DNA from: Bacteroidales bacterium
GTDB taxonomy: Bacteria; Bacteroidota; Bacteroidia; Bacteroidales; Tenuifilaceae
DNA length: 18,752 nt
NCBI GenBank assembly: GCA_003531155.1
Contig: DQHR01000116.1
Coordinates: 12,430-31,181, forward strand
Direction of reading: 5' to 3'
Shown: positions 1 to 8,969 of the stretch, in pieces
Numbering within the stretch: the first letter of the stretch is position 1
Layout: each line of letters starts with the position of its first letter
The notes under the pieces: model-generated
Seen by the model: only the letters and a program-made list of their open reading frames with translations
Database searches by the model: none
Told to the model about the DNA's origin: nothing
Program-made: the position numbers and the translations under genes

Positions 1-67
1 ATGAGTTTGTGCTAAGAGAGAATTAGATATCAGACGCTTAACTTCAGACAATAGATTTTAGTTATTG

Positions 68-102
68 AGATGCATTGCTGTATGGCAATGCATCTTTTAT
101 TT
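68..102 (+). terminator. Rho-independent terminator of an upstream gene
   Basis: A perfect 11-bp stem (68-78 with 85-95, core gatgcattgc / gcaatgcatc) with a 6-nt loop is followed directly by a T-rich run (ttttattt). The gene it ends lies outside the window. Bases 1-26 could hold its last codons, but the frame cannot be decided from this little sequence. Confidence 0.75.
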
Positions 103-114
103 AAAACCTTTCAC

Positions 115-144
115 TTTAGTCTATTAACTTTTCACTTATCTTTG
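115..144 (+). promoter_or_regulatory. Candidate Bacteroidota promoter for the SH3b lipoprotein gene
   Basis: TATCTTTG at 137-144 matches the Bacteroidota -7 consensus TAnnTTTG exactly. A weak -33-like TTTAG begins at 115, about 19 nt upstream. Initiation would fall near 150, giving a short leader before the ATG at 167. The site is seen in the sequence; its activity is inferred. Confidence 0.5.
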
Positions 145-166
145 ATACGGGATTCGATATCATAAG

Positions 167-1012
167 ATGGTTTTTACGAGAAGTAAAATTTTTTTAATCC
201 TTTTCTTAACACTACTGCTTGCATCCTGCTCAAAGCCAACGCAGCAATATGCAAGAGAAAGGTATATTGTTATCTCAAAAAACCTCAACATTCGACTCGA
301 CCCAACACTTTTGTCATCAAGTATTGGAGTACTATCTAAAGGCGATACTATTATTTCGCTAGCAGCTGACAAGTTTTGGGTGATGGTTAAAGTTGGTGAT
401 CAAACAGGCTTTATTGCTAGTGAATATTTACAAAAACTTGCACCATTAAAACCACCCTTGCTTCTATCCTTCCTTGACAAAAACTCAAACGTAAAAAGCA
501 TCTATTTTTGGATAATTACAATAGTATTTCTATTTACCTGGGTCTATTTGGAGTTAAGATTAGTGGTATATGAGAATCGTCTAAAAAAACAGTATAATAT
601 AAATACAAAAAGAGTATCAATCTCACCATTAATCTTTTTTGCTTCTGCAATATTAACAGCCATCCTATACCTATACTGGAAAGATCAGGTAGTTGAATCG
701 CTTTTTTACAATTTCTCATTTCTCCCTAAAGGAATGGGAAGTATGTCATGGATTATATGGGTTCAATTTGCTACAATAATAATGGGATTAATTGTAGACC
801 TTATAAGCTCAATTTATATAAGCAAAGTAAAATTTGGGCTTTACATTTTTCTTTTTGAACAAATTATTAACCTAACAATTTTCTCAATTGCATTTTTCCT
901 AACCATCTCAATATTTATTGCAGCAATTATCCTTCTTGTAATTTTCTTTGCTATCCTCTACACGTTTGTCATGACAGAGAATAGCATACTGCTATCAAAG
1001 GTTAATAAGTAA
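167..1012 (+). CDS. SH3b-domain lipoprotein with C-terminal multi-pass membrane region
   Basis: A 281-residue protein. It opens with a basic, hydrophobic signal sequence ending in a lipobox (LASC, Cys21), so signal peptidase II processing is expected. Residues about 33-91 form a bacterial SH3 domain, recognisable by an NLNIRLDPTLLSSSIGVLSKGD-like start and the closing pattern WVMVKVGDQTGFIASEYL. Such domains usually bind cell-wall peptides or partner proteins. Residues 112-270 contain about five hydrophobic helices (near 112-130, 152-170, 193-215, 222-243 and 244-270). The arrangement suggests a periplasmic SH3 domain tethered to the inner membrane both by lipid and by helices. Related SH3b/membrane proteins in Bacteroidota also occur with TPR domains, but no TPR is visible here. 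It stands alone, convergent with the next gene, and has its own promoter-like site. No specific function can be assigned. Confidence 0.8.
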   Translation: MVFTRSKIFLILFLTLLLASCSKPTQQYARERYIVISKNLNIRLDPTLLSSSIGVLSKGDTIISLAADKFWVMVKVGDQTGFIASEYLQKLAPLKPPLLLSFLDKNSNVKSIYFWIITIVFLFTWVYLELRLVVYENRLKKQYNINTKRVSISPLIFFASAILTAILYLYWKDQVVESLFYNFSFLPKGMGSMSWIIWVQFATIIMGLIVDLISSIYISKVKFGLYIFLFEQIINLTIFSIAFFLTISIFIAAIILLVIFFAILYTFVMTENSILLSKVNK

Positions 1013-1077
1013 ATACTAAAAAATCTGTCTATTACAAATCTATAAGTCAATAATAAACCTCAAGTGATTAGCCAGAA

Positions 1078-4000
1078 CTATTCAACTCTTACTTTTTTTA
1101 CACTTTCCCTACCATAAAACGTTGGAAAATACATCAACTCTGCTCTTGCAGGGTTTAGAGTGAAACGACCAGTAAATCGCGGTATCAATTTTATATCAAT
1201 TTCATAAACACCTTCCCTTAATCGACTATAAAAGACAGAAACATGATCCTTATACTTTTCTCGATAGTCCTCCCTATATTCCTGTTTCTGTTTATCATCG
1301 TATGAAAATCCTGCGGGGATAGGTACCTCAACCATAGTATACGGAGAATCTTTTTTCACTGTGACAATCGCTTTAAGAACAATGGGGACACCTGCCTTCA
1401 CCTTTTTAGGATTGTTTTCAAAATGAGTACTAACCTCGAAATGATCTGATACCTTTAAAGGATTTGGGTTAAAAACTCTTGAATATGAGGTAAACAGTAC
1501 TGGTCGTCCACCTTTTTTAGATATTGTGACTTTATCCCCACTCTTCAACTTACCTTCGAATGGAAATTTCGAGATCGACACCAACGAGTCGTTAATTTTC
1601 ATTTCAAGTAAAGGTTTTTCATTTCGACGACTAGCAAACAGATCATCACCAATAGCGTCAAGCACCAACGTTTTATGATATGTATTCATTGGGCTATTGT
1701 TATTCACACTGACAAAAAAGAATTTGTTAATTCGTTTCAGCCAATCATGCTTTGTAGAGTCTAGTTTTATAAGTTTATACATCTCTGCAGTCAACACGTT
1801 GCGATGTTCGTATGGGAATATCGTTTCATCACCCCAACATGCTCCCCCTGCAAATGCTGGCTTTGAAAACTTAAAAAGGCTATCTGGCACATGTTTTATG
1901 ATCCCAGCTCTCATTTTAATACTCGAAATATTTATTGCATCAAGCAACGACTTGTATTTAAATGAGTTGTTTTTTACTTCAAGTTTTTCTATCCACATTT
2001 TATAATCGGTTGTTTTATCAATATCTAGAAGAAGGTCTAAGGTTGCAACAAGGTCATAAAACGACTTTAATTCTTCCATTCTTTTCTTTAACAAATCAAG
2101 TATCGTAGTCATATTCAAGTCAACCTGATAATCTGCAGACTTAGCCATAATTAACGCCCTAACAACATGAACCGAAATCCAAGTCTGATCTTCGCCATCT
2201 TTCCACCATCCCCACAAGCCATCCTTACCTCTTGACTCAAGCAACTTTTTAATCAAGCGCTTAACATCCCTTTTTTGCTTAAAAGGTTTATCATCTAACT
2301 TTGCGGCCTTTTCTAAAGTGAGCAATGCAAATAATTTTGAGGATGCCTGCTCGTTGCATAAATAAGGGTAACCTATAATTGACTCTGTATAAGATTCAAA
2401 GAAATCGTACCTCCCTGAAGAAGCATAAATCTTAGCACCCTTACCAATTATTGAATCGGAGATAATAAAAGTAGTATCAACATCAGCAAACACAAAAAGG
2501 CCTTTGGTTTCAACAGTTCCAATCGGGTTAAGTGGAATTTTTCTGCGCTCCCCATCTTTATTTCCACTAATAGAATTTACCGAATACTCAACCGACAGGC
2601 TATCCTCTTTAGGTGCAACAACCAATATTGAATCGTTAATCACTTTATTCAACATACTATCGGGCAACATGTTATCCTTCCCAAAAAGTTTAAAGAATCG
2701 TTTCACACGTTCCTCTTTTTCAGCATAATTCCTAACCCTACCCTTGATGTATACAGAATCGCCTTGAACCATAAAACGTGGTAACGATAGTGAGGCCATG
2801 ATTGGCTTAAAGGATTTGATTAAGTTCTGACTTTTCACTAACCGCAAATCGCCGCTAACAGCTATAGCATTATTCCTCCAAGTAGTAATGTCATCGGGGA
2901 ATTTAACTTTCACTTTAGCTATTCCATTTTTATCGGTCTTAAGTTTAGGATGCCAAAAAGCGTAATCGGAGAAGTTTGTTCGCAGAGCACTTGCACCTTC
3001 GAGGCCTGCAGCATAGCTGGAATCTGTTAAAGCAGCAGCTATATCGATTGATTTCTTATTACCCCTAGTTTTAATTACAACCACACCATTGCTTCCTCTC
3101 GCACCATATAAACCAGTTGCTTGCTCACCTTTCAATACAGAAATTGACTCTACTTGTGATTGATCAATTTGCTTCATCTCACTCTCAGTCATAATAACGC
3201 CATCAACAACATAAAGTGGCGTACTTCCACTACTTAAGGTAACTGAGCCGCGAATTCTTATTTGTTCGGGACTTTTAGTCACTTGTACTCCAGCAATTTT
3301 ACCAGACAAACCAGCTGATCTTTTAACACCAAATGCAGTTACAACTATCTCATCAACCATTAAAGATTCACTATCAAGCATAACATCTATCGTGGAACTA
3401 TTTTCTATTTGAATTTCCTGTTGTTTAAATCCAACAGAACTAAAAACAATAGTTTGTGCATCCCTTGAAAGGTATAATTCATACCTACCATCAATATCAG
3501 TTACCGCACCTACAGATGTACCCTTAATCACAACCGATACGCCAGGAATAGGCATCCCATCCTCACTAGAGGTAACAATACCCGAAATTACATTGCCTAA
3601 ATTATATACCTTTTTACTCTCTGAATACTGCTTTACAATTGGTTTATCAAGAACTGTATGTAAAGAAGATCCTTCGAATAGTTTTCGAGCAAAATCATAT
3701 GTAGAAGAAGGGAAACCGCCTATCTTTGAAGACAATTCTCCATAGTTCAGATATTTAAATTGCTTGTCACCCAAACAATTTTCATTTATTTCTAGGTAGA
3801 GTTCTCCTTTTGAGGGTATTCTTATAGAATCTCTTTCAACGATAAAATTATCATAAAACAGAATTGCACGGTACAACCCGCTCTTTAGAAGTGAAAAATC
3901 AAGTCTATTTTTACTGGTTACTCTTTCGCAAATAATAAAATAGGAATCGGTGTAACTTAACAAAACTAATGCAATTGGTCGCGTTGAAGCTTTATACGAA

Positions 4001-6996
4001 AAATGAATTTTTGTACCGCTTGAATTTAAATTGTAAACATTGTTAGCATTTGAAAAAAATCGACTGAATTTATCTGGTTTAGGTTTCAAGTACTCAAGTG
4101 CATCATGATTAGTTAGTATACTATCTGAAAACTTCCATTCTAGCAATTTACTTGCCCTTTTTATGTCGGTTTTAACAAAAGGTTCTGCTCTTGTAACCTT
4201 TACCACATTGCTACCAAATGAATATTTACACCCCTGTTCAAAACTAAGTTGATACTCGTTATTCAATGTTGTGAATGCAAAATCATTCAAAAATACTGGT
4301 GCAATATTTAGGTTTTTATTGTAATATCCCAAAGACGGAATAAAAAACACTGAACTATTCTGACTTATATAACCTTTAACTCCAAAAATATTTCGGTCAG
4401 CCCTTATTCTAAGGATATACCTATTTGCATCTTTAACTTGCTGTTTGATATGTCTTCTCCGCTTTCTAACTACACTTAAACTCTCAATATCTTTTGAAAT
4501 ATCAATATTAATAATCGTTTTAAGGTTTGGTTGAACCTTAACATCTTTTAGCCTATATATTTTATCATTTGTAATAAATTCTATTTTATTTTTTTCGCTA
4601 GCCCTAAAAACATATGGCTTGCTATTGTTCTCCAAACCAAAATAGGCAGGCCAACCATTAATATTAATTTGTTGTACTCGAAGGGGTTTCCCGTTTGAAT
4701 GAATAAAAGGCGATATTGATGTGATATAGTTATTTGCCCTAAATGATTTGTTGTAAAAACCATCTTTCGGATAAAGAAATTTGTAAAACTCAATAGTATC
4801 TATCCTTAGTTTTTTCCTCCATATACTATAATTCAATTCTTTTTTTACTTCAATGTCGTTGGGAGTCCTAATTGAGAAACTATTTCTTAGCATTCGAGGC
4901 TTAGATTCTTTACTAAAATCAGGTAGATAAACTTCTTGCTGGTTTTTAAATTTTGAGGTAACAGCCCAAGCCGTAACGTCAGCATCGGCAATTGATTTTC
5001 CTTTGCTATCGGTTAAAGCGTATTTCAATTCAACTTCTTGTCCTGGTACAATATTTTGAGGAGATAAAATATTCAAATTAATATAATTATCCAAGGTAAG
5101 ATTATAGTTCCTTTCAATCACCCTTCCACCCCAAACATAGCTCACAAATAGTGAGCAATTCTTCTTCGACTTATATTTTATCCCAAAATTATTATCCGAA
5201 GATGTAACACCTCTGAATATTTCATTATTGCTTTTGTAAATAAAAAAATCTATCTTAAGATTACGCGGATTCTTAATTGCTATTTTTATTGAATCTGATA
5301 TTCTCTCAGAAGTAATTTGAATATTGCTTAAATCATCGGGCACGCTGTAATCCATCATAACTCCTTTCTCTTCAAACCTGTAGTTACGAAAAACAGGATT
5401 TGGCTCAAATGCAAAAGGAAATTGAATGTTAAATAAAGATTGCTCATCTATTTTTAATGAACCCGACCCGTTAACTTCTTTTCCGCAATAGTAAAGTTTT
5501 GCCACTAAAGAATCAGTGCCTTGGGCATCCACTTTAACCCTTGTTTTATTCCCATTAAAGAAGCCACTTTCATCAAAGCGATGAAACTCATTGGATGGAT
5601 CTTTCATTTCAACTTTAACATTATAATTTAATATCGCTGCAGGGAAGATTGAATCAGGAATAGGAATGATAGTTTCTGACATGTCATCCAAAAGTCTAGC
5701 GGATTTCCAAAGTGTATCTGGTATAAATACCTCAGGAGATATAGCTCTGGTCACGTATCCCTTTAAAACAGTAATTTCTACTTTTGCATCAGGAATTGGA
5801 TTACCATTCTCATCCTTTCCTGTACATATTATTGCGTTCATTTCGCCTCTATAATGTTCTCTTTTTTCAAGTCTTGCACTAAAAGAATTATTTTTTAATT
5901 CGTAATCCTCCATACCAAAACGTTCATAAACTAAACGACCATTTTTATTCTTTAAATAAACAGTATGAGGCCTATCTAGCCTGAGACTTAGACTGTCGTG
6001 TAAGCAAAATGAATCTTCATAAAAACCTTTTTTATAAGGTACAATCTCTTTAATTTTTTTGTTATCGATGTAAAGATTCAATTTTTCATTTTTTAATTGT
6101 CCTTTTACGTCCGCTACAAAAGCCTTAAATTTAACAGTATCTGCTGGCTTATATATAGGCTTATTTAGGACTATAAAACCTTTTTTATCTCTAAAGCCAT
6201 GATTAAAGAAACACCACAATTTCTCGACTCTTGGCTCAGGGTCTCCATATGTTACAGACTCTGTAAAATCACGTACGAATTCAACCCAGCCCACAGCATG
6301 CCCATAGTCAATGCTTCTAACAACGTCTCTAAATGGTTTCCATAAATAGTAAAAAACACCAACTGGGTAACCTCTTCTGAAACTACTGTATAAATCTATA
6401 GGAGACCCAACAACTAATCTAACTGGATTCCAAATATATCTTATAGGCTTTTGCGCCAACGCTTGTCCTACCCTATTTGTCTTATACAACTTATTTATAA
6501 TGTAAATACCTTCATAACCATCCTTTTCAATCGTCATATATCCATCTGGATGCGATTTAGGTAAACGATAGGTATGCGTCTTTGAATCAAACCTAATTTT
6601 ACGACCACCAACTCTTACAATTGCATCATCAACAAATCCTTTTTCATCGGTAACCATCATGCAAAAATCGTTGTTGTTATTAATAACAATAGGATTCATT
6701 CTATCCACAGAATGTACCGATAAATTAAGTCTATTCTCATGTGCGTTGACAAGTAAATAATGCCCTCGATGCAATCTTTCTAAATCAATTTTATTAGATG
6801 GGAAAGAATCCACTAAATACCTAAAAAGAGAGCTATCAGCATCGATTTTTTTCTTTCGATAAATCTTAAAAGCCTGCTTGTTCGAAATCTTATATACATA
6901 GGTGAAAGGGCTTTCCCTCTTTGACTTCGTTAAATCTTGACTTTGAGTGGAGATGCCAAAAAAGAGGAAAATAACGAGGAAAGTTATAGTGCGCAT
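1078..6996 (-). CDS. Alpha-2-macroglobulin-like protein with embedded TonB plug domain
   Basis: A 1972-residue exported protein with an N-terminal signal peptide (about residues 1-20, no lipobox Cys). An MG2-type domain starts near 272 (NKPIYKPADTVKFKAFV, compare the family's RPIYRPG pattern) and is followed by further beta-rich MG-like domains. Residues about 1133-1212 are a carboxypeptidase-D regulatory-like domain (GIVTSSEDGMPIPGVSVVIK). Residues about 1213-1315 are a SusC-type TonB plug (DEIVVTAFGVKR, IRIRG, PLYVVDGVI, LYGARGSNGVVVIKT), but no beta-barrel follows. The A2M domain appears near 1342-1375 (FWHPKLKTDKNGIAKVKVKF). The thioester-domain region contains CNEQ at Cys1547-Gln1550, keeping the Cys and Gln that form the thioester in CxEQ family members, and then a helical repeat region with WGWW. 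The C-terminus has the receptor-binding-like fold ending LNPARAELMYFP. Bacterial members are thought to trap proteases in the envelope. The usual partner PBP1C is not in this window. The N-terminal boundary and family are certain; thioester activity and any role of the plug are inferred. Confidence 0.92.
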   Translation of the reverse strand: MRTITFLVIFLFFGISTQSQDLTKSKRESPFTYVYKISNKQAFKIYRKKKIDADSSLFRYLVDSFPSNKIDLERLHRGHYLLVNAHENRLNLSVHSVDRMNPIVINNNNDFCMMVTDEKGFVDDAIVRVGGRKIRFDSKTHTYRLPKSHPDGYMTIEKDGYEGIYIINKLYKTNRVGQALAQKPIRYIWNPVRLVVGSPIDLYSSFRRGYPVGVFYYLWKPFRDVVRSIDYGHAVGWVEFVRDFTESVTYGDPEPRVEKLWCFFNHGFRDKKGFIVLNKPIYKPADTVKFKAFVADVKGQLKNEKLNLYIDNKKIKEIVPYKKGFYEDSFCLHDSLSLRLDRPHTVYLKNKNGRLVYERFGMEDYELKNNSFSARLEKREHYRGEMNAIICTGKDENGNPIPDAKVEITVLKGYVTRAISPEVFIPDTLWKSARLLDDMSETIIPIPDSIFPAAILNYNVKVEMKDPSNEFHRFDESGFFNGNKTRVKVDAQGTDSLVAKLYYCGKEVNGSGSLKIDEQSLFNIQFPFAFEPNPVFRNYRFEEKGVMMDYSVPDDLSNIQITSERISDSIKIAIKNPRNLKIDFFIYKSNNEIFRGVTSSDNNFGIKYKSKKNCSLFVSYVWGGRVIERNYNLTLDNYINLNILSPQNIVPGQEVELKYALTDSKGKSIADADVTAWAVTSKFKNQQEVYLPDFSKESKPRMLRNSFSIRTPNDIEVKKELNYSIWRKKLRIDTIEFYKFLYPKDGFYNKSFRANNYITSISPFIHSNGKPLRVQQININGWPAYFGLENNSKPYVFRASEKNKIEFITNDKIYRLKDVKVQPNLKTIINIDISKDIESLSVVRKRRRHIKQQVKDANRYILRIRADRNIFGVKGYISQNSSVFFIPSLGYYNKNLNIAPVFLNDFAFTTLNNEYQLSFEQGCKYSFGSNVVKVTRAEPFVKTDIKRASKLLEWKFSDSILTNHDALEYLKPKPDKFSRFFSNANNVYNLNSSGTKIHFSYKASTRPIALVLLSYTDSYFIICERVTSKNRLDFSLLKSGLYRAILFYDNFIVERDSIRIPSKGELYLEINENCLGDKQFKYLNYGELSSKIGGFPSSTYDFARKLFEGSSLHTVLDKPIVKQYSESKKVYNLGNVISGIVTSSEDGMPIPGVSVVIKGTSVGAVTDIDGRYELYLSRDAQTIVFSSVGFKQQEIQIENSSTIDVMLDSESLMVDEIVVTAFGVKRSAGLSGKIAGVQVTKSPEQIRIRGSVTLSSGSTPLYVVDGVIMTESEMKQIDQSQVESISVLKGEQATGLYGARGSNGVVVIKTRGNKKSIDIAAALTDSSYAAGLEGASALRTNFSDYAFWHPKLKTDKNGIAKVKVKFPDDITTWRNNAIAVSGDLRLVKSQNLIKSFKPIMASLSLPRFMVQGDSVYIKGRVRNYAEKEERVKRFFKLFGKDNMLPDSMLNKVINDSILVVAPKEDSLSVEYSVNSISGNKDGERRKIPLNPIGTVETKGLFVFADVDTTFIISDSIIGKGAKIYASSGRYDFFESYTESIIGYPYLCNEQASSKLFALLTLEKAAKLDDKPFKQKRDVKRLIKKLLESRGKDGLWGWWKDGEDQTWISVHVVRALIMAKSADYQVDLNMTTILDLLKKRMEELKSFYDLVATLDLLLDIDKTTDYKMWIEKLEVKNNSFKYKSLLDAINISSIKMRAGIIKHVPDSLFKFSKPAFAGGACWGDETIFPYEHRNVLTAEMYKLIKLDSTKHDWLKRINKFFFVSVNNNSPMNTYHKTLVLDAIGDDLFASRRNEKPLLEMKINDSLVSISKFPFEGKLKSGDKVTISKKGGRPVLFTSYSRVFNPNPLKVSDHFEVSTHFENNPKKVKAGVPIVLKAIVTVKKDSPYTMVEVPIPAGFSYDDKQKQEYREDYREKYKDHVSVFYSRLREGVYEIDIKLIPRFTGRFTLNPARAELMYFPTFYGRESVKKVRVE

Positions 6997-7004
6997 TGAA
7001 ATTG

Positions 7005-7030
7005 GTTTTTATCTATTTAAAGATAAAAAC
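7005..7030 (-). promoter_or_regulatory. AT-rich hairpin between wtpC and the A2M gene
   Basis: A perfect 10-bp stem (gtttttatct at 7005-7014 with agataaaaac at 7021-7030) has a 6-nt loop. It lies in the 61-bp gap, 8 bases before the A2M start codon. No clear U-tract follows on the minus strand. It could be a weak terminator for the wtp operon or a leader structure affecting A2M translation; the sequence does not decide between them. Confidence 0.45.
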
Positions 7031-7057
7031 AATTTAATAATATCTAAAGGGAATATT

Positions 7058-8116
7058 TTAAGAGATAGAAATATACTGTACCGCATTCGCCTTTACGGAA
7101 ACCCAAACCTCATTGCCAGTCTTTAAATTCAAACGCTCCAACGATTCCCATGTTACAAGAGATGCAACTCTAATTCCTATATCTACCCAAACTTCGAATC
7201 CATGCTTTTGCTGAAAGATTTCAACGATAACACCCTGATAAGTATTAATAGCACTGGTTTGTGGATTTACCAATGCAATTGAAACTGAATTTTCAGGAAA
7301 GCAAACATACCCTTCACTTTTACTATCATCGGCGTAAAGCCAAATTTTGATACCGCTTACTGTAAAACACCTAAGCTCATGCGCTGAACTATCTGAAATT
7401 GAACCTTTAAAGAAATTTTTAATACCGCTAAAATTGGCAACAAACTCCGAGGCTGGGTTTCTAAAGACATCGACAGGAGTGCCAGTTTGAACTATTCTCC
7501 CACTATTCACAACAGCAACCTGACTACCCAACGATATTGCCTCATCGTAATCGTGGGTTACATGAATAATTGTTTGCCCCTCGCGATTAATGCTTCTTAG
7601 CAACGATTTTAGTCCAGCCTTGAGCTGAACATCAATTGATGAGAGAGGCTCATCTAAAAGTAAAATTTCGGGCTTTAAAGCAAGGGTTCGAGCCAATGCA
7701 ACACGTTGTAATTCTCCTCCAGAAAGATTAACCGGACTTCTTTTTAAAAGATGAGATATTGAAAATTTTTCAGCCAAATCACTTACTCTAGATTTTAACT
7801 CTGAGCCCTTAATTCCTTTACGTTTAAGAGGGAATGCGATATTTTCAAATACTGACATGTGCGGAAAAACTGCCAAATCCTGAAAAACCAAGCCCACACT
7901 CCTATCGCCAATGGCAAGATTAGTAATATCTAAATCATCAATAAAAACCTTGCCCTTATCGGGCTTAACAAGACCCGAAATCACCTCCAGTATTATCGAT
8001 TTACCAGCTCCTGATGGACCAAGCACCATAAAGTAATCACCCTTATCCACTTGAAAAGTGATATCATTTAGCTCAAATTGCCCAAACTTCTTCGATATGT
8101 TCTCAATCCTAAGCAT
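7058..8116 (-). CDS. wtpC: Tungstate/molybdate ABC transporter ATP-binding protein
   Basis: A cytoplasmic ATPase of 352 residues that powers oxyanion uptake. Walker A is GPSGAGKS at 33-40, the ABC signature LSGGELQ lies near 131-137, Walker B ILLLDEP near 150-156, and the switch histidine is in HVTHD. Residues from about 270 form a TOBE-like C-terminal domain, as in ModC/WtpC/PotA-type importers. I use the ATG at 8116 because its ATGCTTAG overlaps the permease stop in the usual coupled way and AAGGAG sits 7 bases upstream. A longer reading from 8137 would add 7 residues not expected in the family. It is the last gene of the regulator-wtpA-wtpB-wtpC operon. The assignment to tungstate/molybdate rests mainly on the neighbouring WtpA and WtpB; the ATPase alone would be read only as a CUT1/Mod-type import ATPase. 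Confidence 0.9.
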   Translation of the reverse strand: MLRIENISKKFGQFELNDITFQVDKGDYFMVLGPSGAGKSIILEVISGLVKPDKGKVFIDDLDITNLAIGDRSVGLVFQDLAVFPHMSVFENIAFPLKRKGIKGSELKSRVSDLAEKFSISHLLKRSPVNLSGGELQRVALARTLALKPEILLLDEPLSSIDVQLKAGLKSLLRSINREGQTIIHVTHDYDEAISLGSQVAVVNSGRIVQTGTPVDVFRNPASEFVANFSGIKNFFKGSISDSSAHELRCFTVSGIKIWLYADDSKSEGYVCFPENSVSIALVNPQTSAINTYQGVIVEIFQQKHGFEVWVDIGIRVASLVTWESLERLNLKTGNEVWVSVKANAVQYISIS

Positions 8117-8945
8117 CCTTATTCTCCTTTCGAGCAATTAATCGAACAAGTATAAATACAACAAGACAAACAGCAATAAATATAACCGATACTGGACGAG
8201 CATACTTCAAGCCAAACGAGCCAAAACGTTCAAAAATCAAAACTGGGGTAATCATTGGATTGTATGCAACAATGATAACCGCGCCAAATTCACTCATCCC
8301 ACGGGCAAACATCATGATTAAACCCGAAACAATGCTTTTCCATGCTAGAGGCAACGAAATTGTAAAAAACACCCTTGCTGGCGATGCTCCGAGGTTTAAT
8401 GCTGCTTTCTCTAATCGTTCAGGAACTGAAGCAAAACCTTCCCTTGCATAGTTTATTAAAAATGGAACGCTTACAAAAGCCATTGCCAGGGCAATACCTG
8501 CAGGAGTTCCAACAAAGCTAAACCCAAGCGATGATGAGGTCTTCCCCAAAAAGCTATCCCGAGCCATAAACCCAAGCAGCGCAATACCTGCAGCAGAATG
8601 AGGAATAACAACAGGAAGATCAATAATGCCTAACACCAACCGTTTTAAAGGGAAATTATAACGTGCCAACAAATAAGCTAATGGTATTGAAAGCAAAGCA
8701 AAGACTAGCGTTGCAGCCATTGCAACCCAAATGGTAAGCCAAATACTCTCTTTCACCTCTGATTCTGCTGCTGTGCTAACGATGCTTTTTAAAGGAGTTG
8801 CCAGTACCATCCCAAGTATTGGCGAAATAATAAAAAGAAGCAACAGTCCACCAAGCAATGTAGCAACTAGCCTAAACCATGAGAAGTTTTGGCTATAACC
8901 CTTAATATTATTGCTTAGTTTCGATGGCATATTTGCTTTTGTCAT
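8109..8945 (-). CDS. wtpB: Tungstate/molybdate ABC transporter permease
   Basis: An inner-membrane permease of up to 278 residues with about six hydrophobic helices. The cytoplasmic EAA loop is near 180-200 (LNLGASPARVFFTISLPLA), which docks the ATPase. The segment RGMSEFGAVIIVAYNPMI followed by ERFGSFGLKYARPV is characteristic of the WtpB/ModB group. It overlaps wtpC by 8 bases. The first ATG (8945) lies inside a 27-bp palindromic repeat (8941-8967) belonging to the island between wtpA and wtpB, and has no convincing Shine-Dalgarno site. A second ATG at 8930 is just outside the repeat. The first helix begins at about residue 25, so either start leaves the membrane part intact. Family assignment is firm; the start is uncertain. 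Confidence 0.9.
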   Translation of the reverse strand: MTKANMPSKLSNNIKGYSQNFSWFRLVATLLGGLLLLFIISPILGMVLATPLKSIVSTAAESEVKESIWLTIWVAMAATLVFALLSIPLAYLLARYNFPLKRLVLGIIDLPVVIPHSAAGIALLGFMARDSFLGKTSSSLGFSFVGTPAGIALAMAFVSVPFLINYAREGFASVPERLEKAALNLGASPARVFFTISLPLAWKSIVSGLIMMFARGMSEFGAVIIVAYNPMITPVLIFERFGSFGLKYARPVSVIFIAVCLVVFILVRLIARKENKDA

Positions 8946-8967
8946 TCCGGGCGTAGTCCCAGAATCT
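8941..8967 (+). repeat. Palindromic repeat, copy 1 (inverted relative to copy 2)
   Basis: A 27-bp unit forming an 8-bp imperfect stem: attccggg at 8944-8951 pairs with cccagaat at 8958-8965 with one C-A mismatch, around a 6-nt loop. It matches the reverse complement of 9275-9301 at 24 of 27 positions. It bounds the GIY-YIG remnant on the wtpB side and overlaps the apparent wtpB start codon. Confidence 0.85.
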
Positions 8968-8969
8968 AT

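Noticed and set aside
1..26. Possible last codons of an upstream gene ending at TAA (13-15) or TAG (24-26)
   Set aside because: Too few codons to choose a frame; only the terminator at 68-102 shows that a gene ends here.
8260..8451. Open frame on + opposite wtpB, with similar shadows inside pruA, recQ and the A2M gene
   Set aside because: They lie wholly within strongly supported genes on another frame or strand and show no domain pattern.
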